A DNA stretch of 36,818 bases, taken from contig JBJOII010000028.1 of the NCBI GenBank assembly GCA_046047235.1, positions 1 through 36,818 of the forward strand, read 5' to 3'. Positions within the stretch are counted from its first letter, which is position 1. Each line of letters opens with the position of its first letter. A model generated the notes under the pieces. That model saw only the letters and a program-made list of their open reading frames with translations, was not told where the DNA came from and searched no databases. The translations under genes were made by a program, and so were the position numbers. Shown here piece by piece: positions 7,559 to 16,800 of this stretch. The DNA is from JBMTVN01 sp046047235. GTDB taxonomy: Bacteria; Verrucomicrobiota; Verrucomicrobiia; Limisphaerales; JAHDYP01.

Positions 7559-8795
7559 GTGAACACAAGACCCCTAACCCAAATCACCCTCGCTACCCTG
7601 CTCCTGCCCCTCCCTCTCCGCTCCCAAATAGTCTCCATCGCCGACCCCGCCCTCGAATCCGCCGTCCGCTACGAACTCAACGTCTACAACCGCCCGCTAG
7701 CCCAAACAGATATCCAACAACTCCTTGCGCTCAACGCCAACCAAAACAACATCAGCTCTCTCGAAGGTTTCTCCAGCGCCACCCAACTCATAGAACTCTT
7801 CCTCAGCTTTAATCACATCGCCAGCGCAACGCTCGCCCCCGACTTCTTCAACCTCCAGGAACTTCACCTCCAGGCCAACGGACTCGAATCCCTCCACACC
7901 ACCGCCCCCCTCCCTAACCTCCTAACCCTCAACATCGCAGAAAACCTCCTCACTAACGTCGAATTCCTCGCACATACCCCGATCCTGAGCTCGCTCCAAC
8001 TCCAGGCCAACGCTCTCCCCGACTTCGTCCCGCCAGCTCCACTGACCAACCTCCAATTCCTCAACCTCAGCTTCAACCTCATCCAACAACCCGATTTCAT
8101 AACCCAACTCCCCGCACTCCAACCTCACCGCCCTCAGCCTGTCCATCAACCGACTTCGCGACATCAACTTCCTCCAATCCCTCCCCAACCTCCAGGAACT
8201 CGACCTCTCAGCCAACCTCGCCAAAACATTCACCCTCCCCACTAACCTCACCCAACTCACCTGGCTCAACCTCGGCGAAAACCAACTCACCAATGTCACC
8301 TTCCCTGACGACATGACCAACCTTACCAGCCTCTACCTCGACGACAACCGCCTTGCACAACTGCCAGCCCTCGCCGCACTCCACCAACTCAAGATCCTCG
8401 ACCTAGGTCTCAACAATCTCACCTCGGTCACCCTCCCCCATACCCTCACCAATCTCCAACACCTCGAACTCCGCCTCAACCCGCTCACAATTCTCGTCCT
8501 CCCCGAAATCCTCGCCAACAACGCCCTCAGCAATACGGTCAACTCACTCGCCCAAAACAACATCACCATCCAGACCTACCCCATCCCACCACACCTGGAA
8601 CTCCTGCCCCTCCCCACGGAAGCCAGCCTCCAGATCTCTATCCTCGGCCCACCCGCACTCTATTCACTCCACACCTCCACCAACCTCACCCAGTGGTCCC
8701 CCCTCATCACGCTCTCCAATACTATCGGCTCCGCCACCACCACCATCCCCATCCGCTCCTCCTCCGTTTTCATCAAAGCTTCCTTCACGCCCTAA
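7559..8795 (+). pseudogene. Secreted leucine-rich-repeat protein, split by one frameshift
   Basis: Two reading frames together encode one LRR protein. The first (7559-8245) begins at a GTG with a short signal peptide (hydrophobic to about residue 20, 'PLPLRSQ') and carries repeats such as 'LQELHLQANGLESL' and 'LQFLNLSFNLIQ'. The repeats break off at about 8117-8121 and resume in the +1 frame from 8121 ('LQELDLSANL', 'LTWLNLGENQL', 'LTSLYLDDNRL'). The second frame has no start of its own at the junction and runs to 8795. It ends in a beta region like the C-terminal tails of other secreted proteins here. Removing one C at 8117-8120 restores the frame. It may be a broken gene, a sequence error or, less likely, recoding. 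A short palindrome, ATGGT-A-ACCAT, lies upstream at 7523-7533. Confidence 0.85.
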
Positions 8796-8804
8796 CCGCC
8801 AGCC

Positions 8805-9543
8805 ATGAAGCCCCACCACCCAGCCTTCACGCTCATCGAACTCCTCACCGTAATCGCCATCATCAGTATCCTCGCCGCCCTCCTCCTCCCCTCCCTCGCC
8901 TCCGCCAAAGAACGCGCCCGCCGCACCACCTGCACCAGTAATCTCCGACAATTCCTCCTCACCATCACGCTCTATGCCGATGACAACCTCGATCGGGTCC
9001 CATCCGGCCAATCCGATAACTCCAACCCCGAAGATAATCACACCCCAGTCATAGCCACCAACACGCGAGACATCCTCATCCACTACGCCGGCAGCCCCCG
9101 AATCCTCGAATGCCCCGGCCTCCGAAACCCCTTCAACAGCTCCGGCGGGTGGCCCTACCCCGACTACGGCTACGTCATCGGATACAACTACCTCGGCGGC
9201 CATACCAATACCCCGTGGCCCAGGTTCCGCGAGTTCAATGGATGGCGCTCCCCCCAAAAAAACCACCGACTCAGAAACATCCCTCATCCTCACAGAACTC
9301 AATGACTGGTCCCCCGGCTACGCCAAATCCTTCGCCCCACATACACGCTCCGGCGCCGTCCTCCGGGGCTACGAAGACACTGAACCAGCCGATACCGCCG
9401 GCTGGTCCAGCCAAGCCCTCGGCGCCGAAGGCGGCCACCACGGAAACCTCGACGGCTCCGCCCAATGGATCCCCATCTCCCGCATGTCAACCTACCGCGG
9501 CTCCCGCCTCTGGGGATCCGGCGGCTGCTTCGCTATCTGGTAA
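8805..9543 (+). pseudogene. Type II secretion pseudopilin-like protein (H-X9-DG type), frameshifted
   Basis: The N-terminus 'PAFTLIELLTVIAIISILA' is a class III prepilin signal, cut before Phe8 by prepilin peptidase. A soluble domain follows ('CTSNLRQFLLTITLYADDN', 'ILECPGL') like the large PVC-group family of pseudopilin-like proteins. The first frame (8805-9305) loses similarity at a C6A7 run (9250-9262); the expected sequence continues in the +1 frame to 9543 with 'TDSETSLILTELNDWSPGY' and the H-X9-DG-like 'HHGNLDGSAQW'. One base fewer in the run joins the halves into about 245 residues. It starts nine bases after the LRR gene, so the two are probably cotranscribed. Such homopolymers are common sites of both sequencing error and mutation. 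Confidence 0.85.
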
Positions 9544-9660
9544 CTCCCTCCCTCCGATTTACACGGATTCGTGTGACGATCATAACACCAATCCGCGTAG
9601 ATCCCCCAGCTCGCGTCAGCACGCTCAACCAGGGAAATAACCACCAAAGCACCTGCACCA

Positions 9661-9689
9661 TTGACACACCAACCCGCCACCCCTATCAC
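9661..9689 (+). promoter_or_regulatory. Strong sigma-70-type promoter giving a near-leaderless mRNA
   Basis: TTGACA (9661-9666), a 17-base spacer and TATCAC (9684-9689) end only eight bases before the ATG at 9698. Transcription starting six to eight bases after the -10 box would begin at or just before the start codon, which fits the lack of a Shine-Dalgarno sequence. It would drive the three-gene operon 9698-12698. The rest of the 154-bp gap shows only the small hairpin ACACG-GATT-CGTGT at 9561-9574. Confidence 0.65.
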
Positions 9690-9697
9690 ACCAAGCC

Positions 9698-10534
9698 ATG
9701 CCGAATACCCCAGGGTTCTCAGGAACCGTAGAACTGCAACCCTCCTTCCAACCCCGCCCCGGAATCCGTCACGTGGTCTTCGACTTCGACGGCACCCTCT
9801 CTCTCATCCGCCAGGGCTGGCCCGATGTCATGGTCCCCATGTTCGTCGAAATGCTTCCCCGGCAAGAAGGCGATACGGATGAATCGCTCCACCGCCTGAT
9901 GTTCGACGACATCATGCGCCTCAACGGCAAGCAAACGATCTACCAGATGATCCAGTTCGCCGATCGCGTCAAACAACGCGGCGGCTCCCCCAAGGAACCG
10001 CTCTGGTACAAACACGAATACCTCCGCCGCCTCAACGTCCGCATCGACCACCGAATCAACGGACTCAAATCCGGCACCATCCAACCCAATGACCTCCTCG
10101 TCCACGGCAGCGCCACGCTCATGGATTGCCTCCAACAAGCCAACCTGAACCTCTACCTCGCCAGCGGCACCGACGAAATCTACGTCAAACAGGAAGCCTC
10201 CCTCCTCGGACTCGACCGCTACTTCGGCCCCCGCATCTATGGCGCCCTCGACGATTACAAACAGTTCTCCAAGAAAATGGTCATCGAACGCATCCTGCGG
10301 GAAAACAATGTCGACGGCCAAAGCCTGCTCTCCTTCGGAGACGGCTACGTAGAAATCCAAAATACCAAGGAAGTCGGCGGCCTCGCCGTCGCCGTCGCCA
10401 GCGATGAAGCCCATAACGGCTCCGGCAATATGGACGAATGGAAACGCCAACGACTCAAAGGAGTCGGAGCCGATATCGTCATCCCGGACTTCCGCGATGC
10501 CCTACCCCTGATGAAACTCATCCTCGGCCAGTAA
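9698..10534 (+). CDS. HAD-superfamily phosphatase, first gene of the DHS-like/PfkB operon
   Basis: A 278-residue cytoplasmic HAD hydrolase. Motif I is 'VVFDFDGTLS', with nucleophile Asp29 and acid/base Asp31; motif II is 'LYLASGTDE'; a lysine-rich stretch around 'FSKKMVIERIL' supplies motif III; motif IV is 'LLSFGDGYVEI'. The segment between motifs I and II is a helical cap of about 100 residues, like phosphoglycolate-phosphatase relatives. It should dephosphorylate a small phosphometabolite, perhaps a sugar phosphate. It is 17 bp upstream of a deoxyhypusine-synthase-like gene and followed by a PfkB kinase, so a dedicated pathway is likely. 'GYVEI' in place of the usual GDxxxD suggests a subfamily with its own substrate, which cannot be named from sequence. 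Confidence 0.85.
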   Translation: MPNTPGFSGTVELQPSFQPRPGIRHVVFDFDGTLSLIRQGWPDVMVPMFVEMLPRQEGDTDESLHRLMFDDIMRLNGKQTIYQMIQFADRVKQRGGSPKEPLWYKHEYLRRLNVRIDHRINGLKSGTIQPNDLLVHGSATLMDCLQQANLNLYLASGTDEIYVKQEASLLGLDRYFGPRIYGALDDYKQFSKKMVIERILRENNVDGQSLLSFGDGYVEIQNTKEVGGLAVAVASDEAHNGSGNMDEWKRQRLKGVGADIVIPDFRDALPLMKLILGQ

Positions 10535-10551
10535 TCTCCCCTCTCATCCCC

Positions 10552-11676
10552 ATGCCAGCCCAAACCCACCCCATCAACCTCGCCGAGGTCAAACCCCTCC
10601 CCCTCGCCCAACGCCGTAGCCTCACGGAACTCCAGGATATTCTGGTCGAACCCGCCGAGCCCCCACCCCCATGCAACAACCTCGTCCGCAAGCAAATCGA
10701 AGCCTGCGCCAAGGCCATCCGTGAAGCCCACCATCGCAACGCCGCCGTCATGCTCATCTACGGAGCACACCTCATAAAAAACGGCGCCCAGCTCATCATC
10801 AACCAAATGCTCCAACGTGGACTCCTCTCCCATATCGCCACCAACGGCGCCGGCATCATCCACGACTGGGAATACTCCTTCCAAGGCAAGTCCACCGAAA
10901 GCGTCCGCGATAACGTCGCCACCGGAACCTTCGGCACCTGGGACGAAACCAGCCGGAATATCCACCTCGCCCTCCTCGTCGGAGCCCTCCAAAACGATGG
11001 ACTCGGACGCTCAGTCGGCCGCCTCGTCCATGAAGACGGACTCACACTCCCCGAACCTACAGAACTCGAGACCGCCATCCGTAACAACCCTTCCGACCCA
11101 CTCACACCAGCCAGGGCCGAACTCCTCGTCACCATGCAACAACAGGGCCTCCAACCCGGTAGGCTCATGCTCCTCCACCGCTTCCGTAATGCCTCAGTCC
11201 TCAGCAACGCCTTCCACCAAGGCGTCCCCTTCACGGTCCACCCGGGCATCGGCTACGATATCATCTCCAATCACCCCATCTTCAACGGCGCCGCCATCGG
11301 CCGCGCCGCCACCACCGACTTCCGCTGGTTCGCCGGTGCAGTGGAACAACTCGACGGCGGCGTCGTCCTCTCCATCGGTTCCGCCATCATGGGCCCGCAG
11401 GTCTTCGAAAAAACCATCAGCTGCGTCAATAACATCCGCCTCAACAACAACCGCCCCGTGGTCAAGGAGCACCAGATCTTCGTCGTCGACCTCCAGGACG
11501 GAGGCAACTGGGACTGGACTCAAGGTGAACCCCCCAAAGAAAACGCAGCCTACTACCTCCGTTTCTGCAAGAGCTACTCCCGCATGGGCGGCGCAATGCA
11601 CTACGTCCAAAGCGATAACATCGCCTTCCTCCATAACCTCTTCCACACACTCCAAAAACCGCCCACCCAATCATGA
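10552..11676 (+). CDS. Deoxyhypusine-synthase-like NAD-binding protein of unknown substrate
   Basis: A 374-residue protein recognised from several DHS-family blocks in order: 'GAHLIKNGAQLIINQML', 'IATNGAGIIHDWEYSF', 'GVPFTVHPGIGYDI' and 'LDGGVVLSIGSAIMGPQVF'. Deoxyhypusine synthase moves an aminobutyl group from spermidine, with NAD, to eIF5A, which bacteria lack; bacterial relatives must act on something else (some are homospermidine synthases). Where DHS has its catalytic-lysine region (DEAVSWGKI), this protein reads about 'KENAAYYLRFCKSY', and no equivalent lysine is obvious by eye. The start at 10552 is preferred over 10438, which would overlap the HAD gene. Its stop overlaps the PfkB start (ATGA), so the two are probably translationally coupled. 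Family assignment is moderate and function unknown. Confidence 0.6.
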   Translation: MPAQTHPINLAEVKPLPLAQRRSLTELQDILVEPAEPPPPCNNLVRKQIEACAKAIREAHHRNAAVMLIYGAHLIKNGAQLIINQMLQRGLLSHIATNGAGIIHDWEYSFQGKSTESVRDNVATGTFGTWDETSRNIHLALLVGALQNDGLGRSVGRLVHEDGLTLPEPTELETAIRNNPSDPLTPARAELLVTMQQQGLQPGRLMLLHRFRNASVLSNAFHQGVPFTVHPGIGYDIISNHPIFNGAAIGRAATTDFRWFAGAVEQLDGGVVLSIGSAIMGPQVFEKTISCVNNIRLNNNRPVVKEHQIFVVDLQDGGNWDWTQGEPPKENAAYYLRFCKSYSRMGGAMHYVQSDNIAFLHNLFHTLQKPPTQS

Positions 11677-12698
11677 ACCCCGCCCGCTTCAAATCCATCA
11701 CCACTCAATACCCCTCCCTGCGTATCGCCGTCATCGGCGACTTCTGCCTCGATCGCTACTTCGAAATCGATACCGCCAAACAAGAGATCTCCATCGAAAC
11801 CAACCTCCCCGTCCATAACGTCACCAACACACGCTGTAGCCCCGGAGCCGCCGGCACCATACTCAACAACCTCGTCGCTCTCGGTATCGGCACAATCTAC
11901 CCGGTCGGCTTCGCCGGCCATGACGCGGAAGGCCACGAGCTCCGCCAAGCCCTCTCCCGCAAGCCCGGCGTCGTCCTGGATCACTTCCTCTCCACCCCAC
12001 AACGCCGCACGTTCTGCTACACCAAACCCCTCCTCATGCACCCCGGCCAGCCACCGGAAGAACTCAGCCGACTCGACTTCAAAAACTGGTCCCCCACACC
12101 ACCAGAAGTCAGCAAAACCATCGCCAGCTCAGCTAAACAACTCGCCACTTCCGTAGACGCCATCATCGTGCTCGATCAGGTCGACATCGCAGAAACCGGC
12201 GTCGTCACCCCGGAAGTCCGCATCGCCCTCAAGGAACTCACTCTCACTCACCCAAATAAGTTCATGATCGCCGATAGCCGACGCGGACTCCGTCACTTCC
12301 CCCCGCTCAGCTACAAGATGAATGCCCAGGAACTAACCGCCATGCGCGCAGTACCCGCAGATTCCCCACTCGACACTCTCCGCCAAATCACCACCGACCT
12401 CGCCACAGAACTCAACCGCCCCGCCTTCGTCACGCTCTCAGAACGGGGCATCCTCGGCGCCAGCCCCGGCCAACCCGCCGAACACTTCCCCTGCTACCCC
12501 ATCCACGGCCCCATCGATATCGTCGGCGCCGGTGACTCCGTCACCGCCAACCTCACCGCCGCTCACGCCGCCGGCGCTACCCTCCTCGAATCCCTCCAAC
12601 TCGCCAACGCCGCCGCCTCCATCGTCATCCACCAAGTCGGCACCACCGGCACCGCCTCAGTCAGCCAGATGGAACAACTATTGTCCCGCTGCTGCTAG
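11673..12698 (+). CDS. PfkB/ribokinase-family sugar kinase (RfaE/HldE-like)
   Basis: A 341-residue cytoplasmic kinase. The N-terminal 'RIAVIGDFCLDRYFEID' and 'CSPGAAGTILNNLVALG' are PfkB signature 1 regions and resemble the kinase domain of heptose-7-phosphate kinase (RfaE/HldE); the C-terminal signature 'IDIVGAGDSVTA' supplies the catalytic base Asp288. It would use ATP to phosphorylate a sugar or sugar phosphate. There is no adenylyltransferase domain as in HldE. Its ATG overlaps the stop of the DHS-like gene by four bases, and it ends four bases before the convergent FGE-like gene. With the HAD phosphatase two genes upstream it forms a kinase/phosphatase pair, as in ADP-heptose synthesis, but the DHS-like enzyme between them has no place in that pathway. 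Confidence 0.88.
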   Translation: MNPARFKSITTQYPSLRIAVIGDFCLDRYFEIDTAKQEISIETNLPVHNVTNTRCSPGAAGTILNNLVALGIGTIYPVGFAGHDAEGHELRQALSRKPGVVLDHFLSTPQRRTFCYTKPLLMHPGQPPEELSRLDFKNWSPTPPEVSKTIASSAKQLATSVDAIIVLDQVDIAETGVVTPEVRIALKELTLTHPNKFMIADSRRGLRHFPPLSYKMNAQELTAMRAVPADSPLDTLRQITTDLATELNRPAFVTLSERGILGASPGQPAEHFPCYPIHGPIDIVGAGDSVTANLTAAHAAGATLLESLQLANAAASIVIHQVGTTGTASVSQMEQLLSRCC

Positions 12699-12702
12699 AA
12701 CC

Positions 12703-13677
12703 TCACTCCCTCCCTTCAGCCACAACACAGCGGAAACCATAACAGTGGCACCGATACTCCGGTCCACTCATATATCGCGCCGATACCCGCGCATATTTCG
12801 GACTGCTGATCCAGCTCCCCCCGCGCAGCACCCGCCCATACCCATGATCAGGCCCGCGTAGGTTCCCCCGCAATACCTCCTCCGACTCCCCATACCACGA
12901 GTCCAAATACCAGTCCCAACACCACTCATTCACATTCCCAGACATGTCATACAACCCATACCCGTTCGCCATGTCCTCACCCCCACCACGCTGCCCGCCG
13001 TCAAAATAACCCACCAGCGCCGTCGCACAATCCGACTCCGTCTCCCACGGATCTCCACTCCCCCAATAGTTCGCCTTACCCCCGTCCAGAAAACGCTCAA
13101 AACCCTCACCGTCACTCGCCCAGGGATAATGCTGCCCCGCCAAACCTCCCCGCGCAGCCCACTCCCACTCCAGCTCAGTCGGCAAACGATACCCCCCCTC
13201 CCCCCACCGAACCATACCTTCAGTCAAATCCAACTCCCCAACCCGATATACTCGCGTCCACCCCTCATCTTCCATATATACCGGCTCCTGCCCTCCCTTC
13301 TCCGACCTCGCATTGCACCACTTCACCGCGTCATGCCACGAAACAAAACAAACCGGATGACTCAACTCCCGCCCCGGATGAAATGGGTAAACCTCCCCGA
13401 ACTCATAACCCCGCCCCAAAGCCCACTCATACACCTCCATCCATAAACCCCAACTCACCTCCACCCGGTCCATGTAAAACCCCTCAACCGGCAAGGCCGC
13501 CACCGGACGCTCGTCCGCATAACCTTCCCCAGAACCATCCCCCCTCACACACACCCCAGACGGCACCCACACCATACCCTCCGGAACACCATCCCCTTCC
13601 CCTCCATCCGGCACGCGGCAACCACACGCCAATATCACGAGCACCCCAACAATTAAAAAAATTCGGCCGACAGGCAT
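12703..13677 (-). CDS. FGE/SUMF1-domain lipoprotein, probably not a sulfatase activator
   Basis: A 324-residue exported protein. The N-terminus has a hydrophobic stretch ending 'VILACGC', a plausible lipobox with lipidated Cys18. A single formylglycine-generating-enzyme domain follows: 'MVWVPSGVCVRG', 'GFYMDRVEVSWGLW', 'VCFVSWHDAVKWCNA', 'YRLPTELEWEWAARGG', 'YDMSGNVNEWCWDWY', 'RVLRGGSW' and 'YGFRCV'. After GGSW the two cysteines that catalyse formylglycine formation in true FGE are replaced (Ser and Ala by alignment by eye), so a binding or structural role, as in many SUMF1-domain proteins, is likelier. The frame is open to 13824, but the lipoprotein signal sets the start at 13677. It is last in the run of secreted-protein genes and has its own candidate promoter. 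Confidence 0.87.
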   Translation of the reverse strand: MPVGRIFLIVGVLVILACGCRVPDGGEGDGVPEGMVWVPSGVCVRGDGSGEGYADERPVAALPVEGFYMDRVEVSWGLWMEVYEWALGRGYEFGEVYPFHPGRELSHPVCFVSWHDAVKWCNARSEKGGQEPVYMEDEGWTRVYRVGELDLTEGMVRWGEGGYRLPTELEWEWAARGGLAGQHYPWASDGEGFERFLDGGKANYWGSGDPWETESDCATALVGYFDGGQRGGGEDMANGYGLYDMSGNVNEWCWDWYLDSWYGESEEVLRGNLRGPDHGYGRVLRGGSWISSPKYARVSARYMSGPEYRCHCYGFRCVVAEGRE

Positions 13678-13718
13678 CACAAGAAGCCTGCCGGCCAACA
13701 CACGGAATTTCGATGCCG

Positions 13719-13746
13719 AATTTACCTGCCCAGCCACCCGGGTCAA
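13719..13746 (-). promoter_or_regulatory. Candidate promoter of the FGE-like lipoprotein gene
   Basis: On the - strand TTGACC (13746-13741) is followed after 16 bases by TAAATT (13724-13719), 41 bases before the ATG. It lies in the 143-bp gap downstream of the beta-helix gene, so the lipoprotein may be expressed separately from the giant genes. Confidence 0.4.
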
Positions 13747-13820
13747 CCCCGGGAATGCGTTGGCAGCCAAAACCAGACTGCATCCGGTCGGCAAGGCAGC
13801 CCGCGGCCCTTTACCGGAGA

Positions 13821-16800
13821 TCACCAGCTGGTAACAACCACACGGTAGAAACCACTGCCGCCAGTGGTAGTGAACAAGCGGGTAGCGAAAACATAGTCAA
13901 CCTCCGAGACCGGAAGCGTAACCAAAGTCTCCCAACCAGAACCTTCCGCCGCAGCCTTGAATTCGACGGCGTAACCGCGACCTGCAAGAGCCTCAAACTC
14001 CAGTTCAACATAGCCGGGCGCTGTGCCTGGTATAAACCCGTTCAAGGCCAGGACGCTCCCACTGTCCGTCGGTGAGGTGCCACTCTGGAATTCAGCCAGG
14101 TTGGACATGCCGTCACCATCCGTGTCAGCCTCCGCATCCCCCGAGTCATTGGGATCCAAGTCCGCCCAAAGTTCCCAAGGATCAGGCATACCATCCACAT
14201 CCGTATCCACCAAACTCGATCCCACCGGCATGCGGGCTCCCATATCTGCCCCCCCTTCACCCATCCCACGCACAGGCGAATCGACAGCCAGTCGATAGTC
14301 CGCCAAGCCCGCATTCCGGAATAGTGGATCCACCCCGAGATTCAACCCCCCAGAATACCCACCCTCGATGTCGCTGTAGGAAACCGTAACCTCCGATAGG
14401 CTATCGATGGTAATAGGACTGCCATTTGCCCACAGGATGTTGTTCCAGAGAACAGCATGTCCTCCGCCCTGACCCGCATTCTTCTCATACAACCTTAAGC
14501 CGTGATTCGAAGCCACCACCGTGTTGTTATACACATCCGCATACGAACTGTCCTTCACAGCCACCCCAGCGTCCACCCCGTGAATCACACAGTCCCTTAC
14601 TATGATGTTCAACGCCCGCTCCCCAATCGAAACTCCCTTGTCGAAGGGAAAATCGTAGATCAAACAGTTCTCAACTATGACCCCGTCAGAAGTCGTCCCG
14701 TCCGAATAATTGCCCAAATCAACACCATCGACGTTCGTCACCGCACCATGTCGAAAGGTACAACTCCGAATGTAGGAACCAGCCACCCCACCATCGATGT
14801 CAAAACCGTCCCCGTGGACGTTCTCGAACAAGCAGCCCTCTACCTCCGTAGGAGTCACCTGTGAAAGCACCTCGTAATACTCGTCTACACGACACCGCTT
14901 CATCCGAAGTATCAACGCATGCGTAGCACGGAGAATCGCCGAGCCCGTGTTGTCGTGCAGATAACAGTCCGCCAGCTCGGCATCCACACCCTCACCCAAC
15001 AATAGCTGTGCCCAGCCGAAATCCACGTGCCGCAGACGTATCCACGACCCCGCGCCCGCCACCTGCAAGGGCCCCCACGTCGCACCCTCCACGCTCGGCA
15101 ATAACTCAACCGGCGACTCCAGTGTCCCCTGCACCTCCAATGCCCCACCGCTAACGGTCATAGCAACCCCGCTGGAAATGCGCACCTGAGTGCCTGGAGC
15201 TATCGTCAATTTCACCCCGCTCGGAACCTCAAGCGGCCCCGTAACACGTACCTCCCCATACTCCGGCCCCCACGTCGTGTCCGCTCCCAATGTACCGCTC
15301 ACCTCCACAAAGCCCGCACCCCCATCACTAGGAAGCACGGTCCAAGTCCTCACCGCTGCCTCCGACTCATCCTGCCAGTAGCCCGCGGAATTCTTGGCCA
15401 GAACAGAAAGTCGATAATTTCCAGATGCCATCCCCTCCAGCCGTATCGGTTCTGCCCCATCAAACATCCCCGGCACAATCATCAGGCTGTTCGTCAGCGC
15501 AACCTCCCCACTCCACGCCCCATCGTTCAATTTCCACTTGTAAGCATACACCCCCGGCCCTGCCACAGTAATTAGCGCAGACGTGTTCGTCGTGGCAAAG
15601 GAAGGCTCCCCGCTAAGCGACACCCCCGTCGGCACGATCGCCCCCATGTCCAGACCGTTCGGCCCCACACCCAATGCCGGAGAACCCCCCTGCAGCGAAA
15701 GCCCCGCCAAGACGTTGTCGGGTGTAAGATTGGTGACATCCACGAACATTGGGTCCGCAGTCAGGTTCCCAATCCCGGGCCAGTCGTTGCCCTGTATCAA
15801 CGAATGACTGACCTCCAGAAACATCACGGCATTGCTGAAGTTAATCCAGGGTTCAGCCTCCAGATCCCACACGATGTTCCCCTCAAATAACGCCCCTCTC
15901 CCCCCCGGCACACCGCGATTCACTTCACAGAAATTGATGACCGCAGGCGGCTGGCTACCCAGCGGGTTAGGATGAACCCCCAGAATCGTGTTGTTCTGCA
16001 TCAACGCGGAACCCGCATCCTTCAACAGCAGACTATGTTCGCAGTTCACAAAGATGTTCCGGGCAATCACCAGCTCCGATGTGTTCCCCCCGTCCGCCCC
16101 GGTACTGATCGGGTTCGAACTACTGTCCCGAACCGCATCCTGACGCACATCAAAGAAGATGTTCCCCTCAATGTGCGCATCAGTCCCGTCCATATCAAAA
16201 CAGTCATCCACCGCAGACTCAAAGACGTTGCCTATGAACTCCGCAATCGGACCAGGCCGGTTTCCCCCCGTGAAATCGATAGTGTCATTGTAACCGCTGG
16301 TCGTTCCGAACCGGTTGTTGTGCAAACGCGCGTAACCGTTGGCTGGCATTCCCGAAAAATGGAGCAGCTCGTCGTTGCTGATCGTAGGAAAAACGCAATT
16401 CCGAATGTCAATGGAAGTGTCGTCAACTGTCACAAGCTGAGTGATGGTGTTGGTGAAAACAACATGATCCAAGTGGATCATCGCATCGACTCCCTTCACG
16501 TTGCCCCTCCCCGCAGCACCGTCAATCGTCGCATATGCGATTCGGGACTCCTGCACACCTCCACTGATCGAAATCCGCCCCCATCCACCTGCTCCAATCG
16601 CTCGGCGAAAACCAATCCGATCCGATTCAGTCCCCTCCGCCACCAGACGCCCCTCAATGGTTAGCCCCACACCCGTGTCAAACTCCACCACTACCCCTGG
16701 CTCAACCGTCAGGGTAGCACCCGCCGCCACAGTGACCTCCCCAATCGCATGGTAAGGGCTGTTCTCAACACTCCAAGTTGTGTCCGTCGTCAGCACCCCG

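Noticed and set aside
9255..9263. Programmed -1 frameshifting at A-AAA-AAC in the pseudopilin-like gene
   Set aside because: The heptamer is in the right phase, but a -1 slip leads to the wrong frame; the downstream half needs +1.
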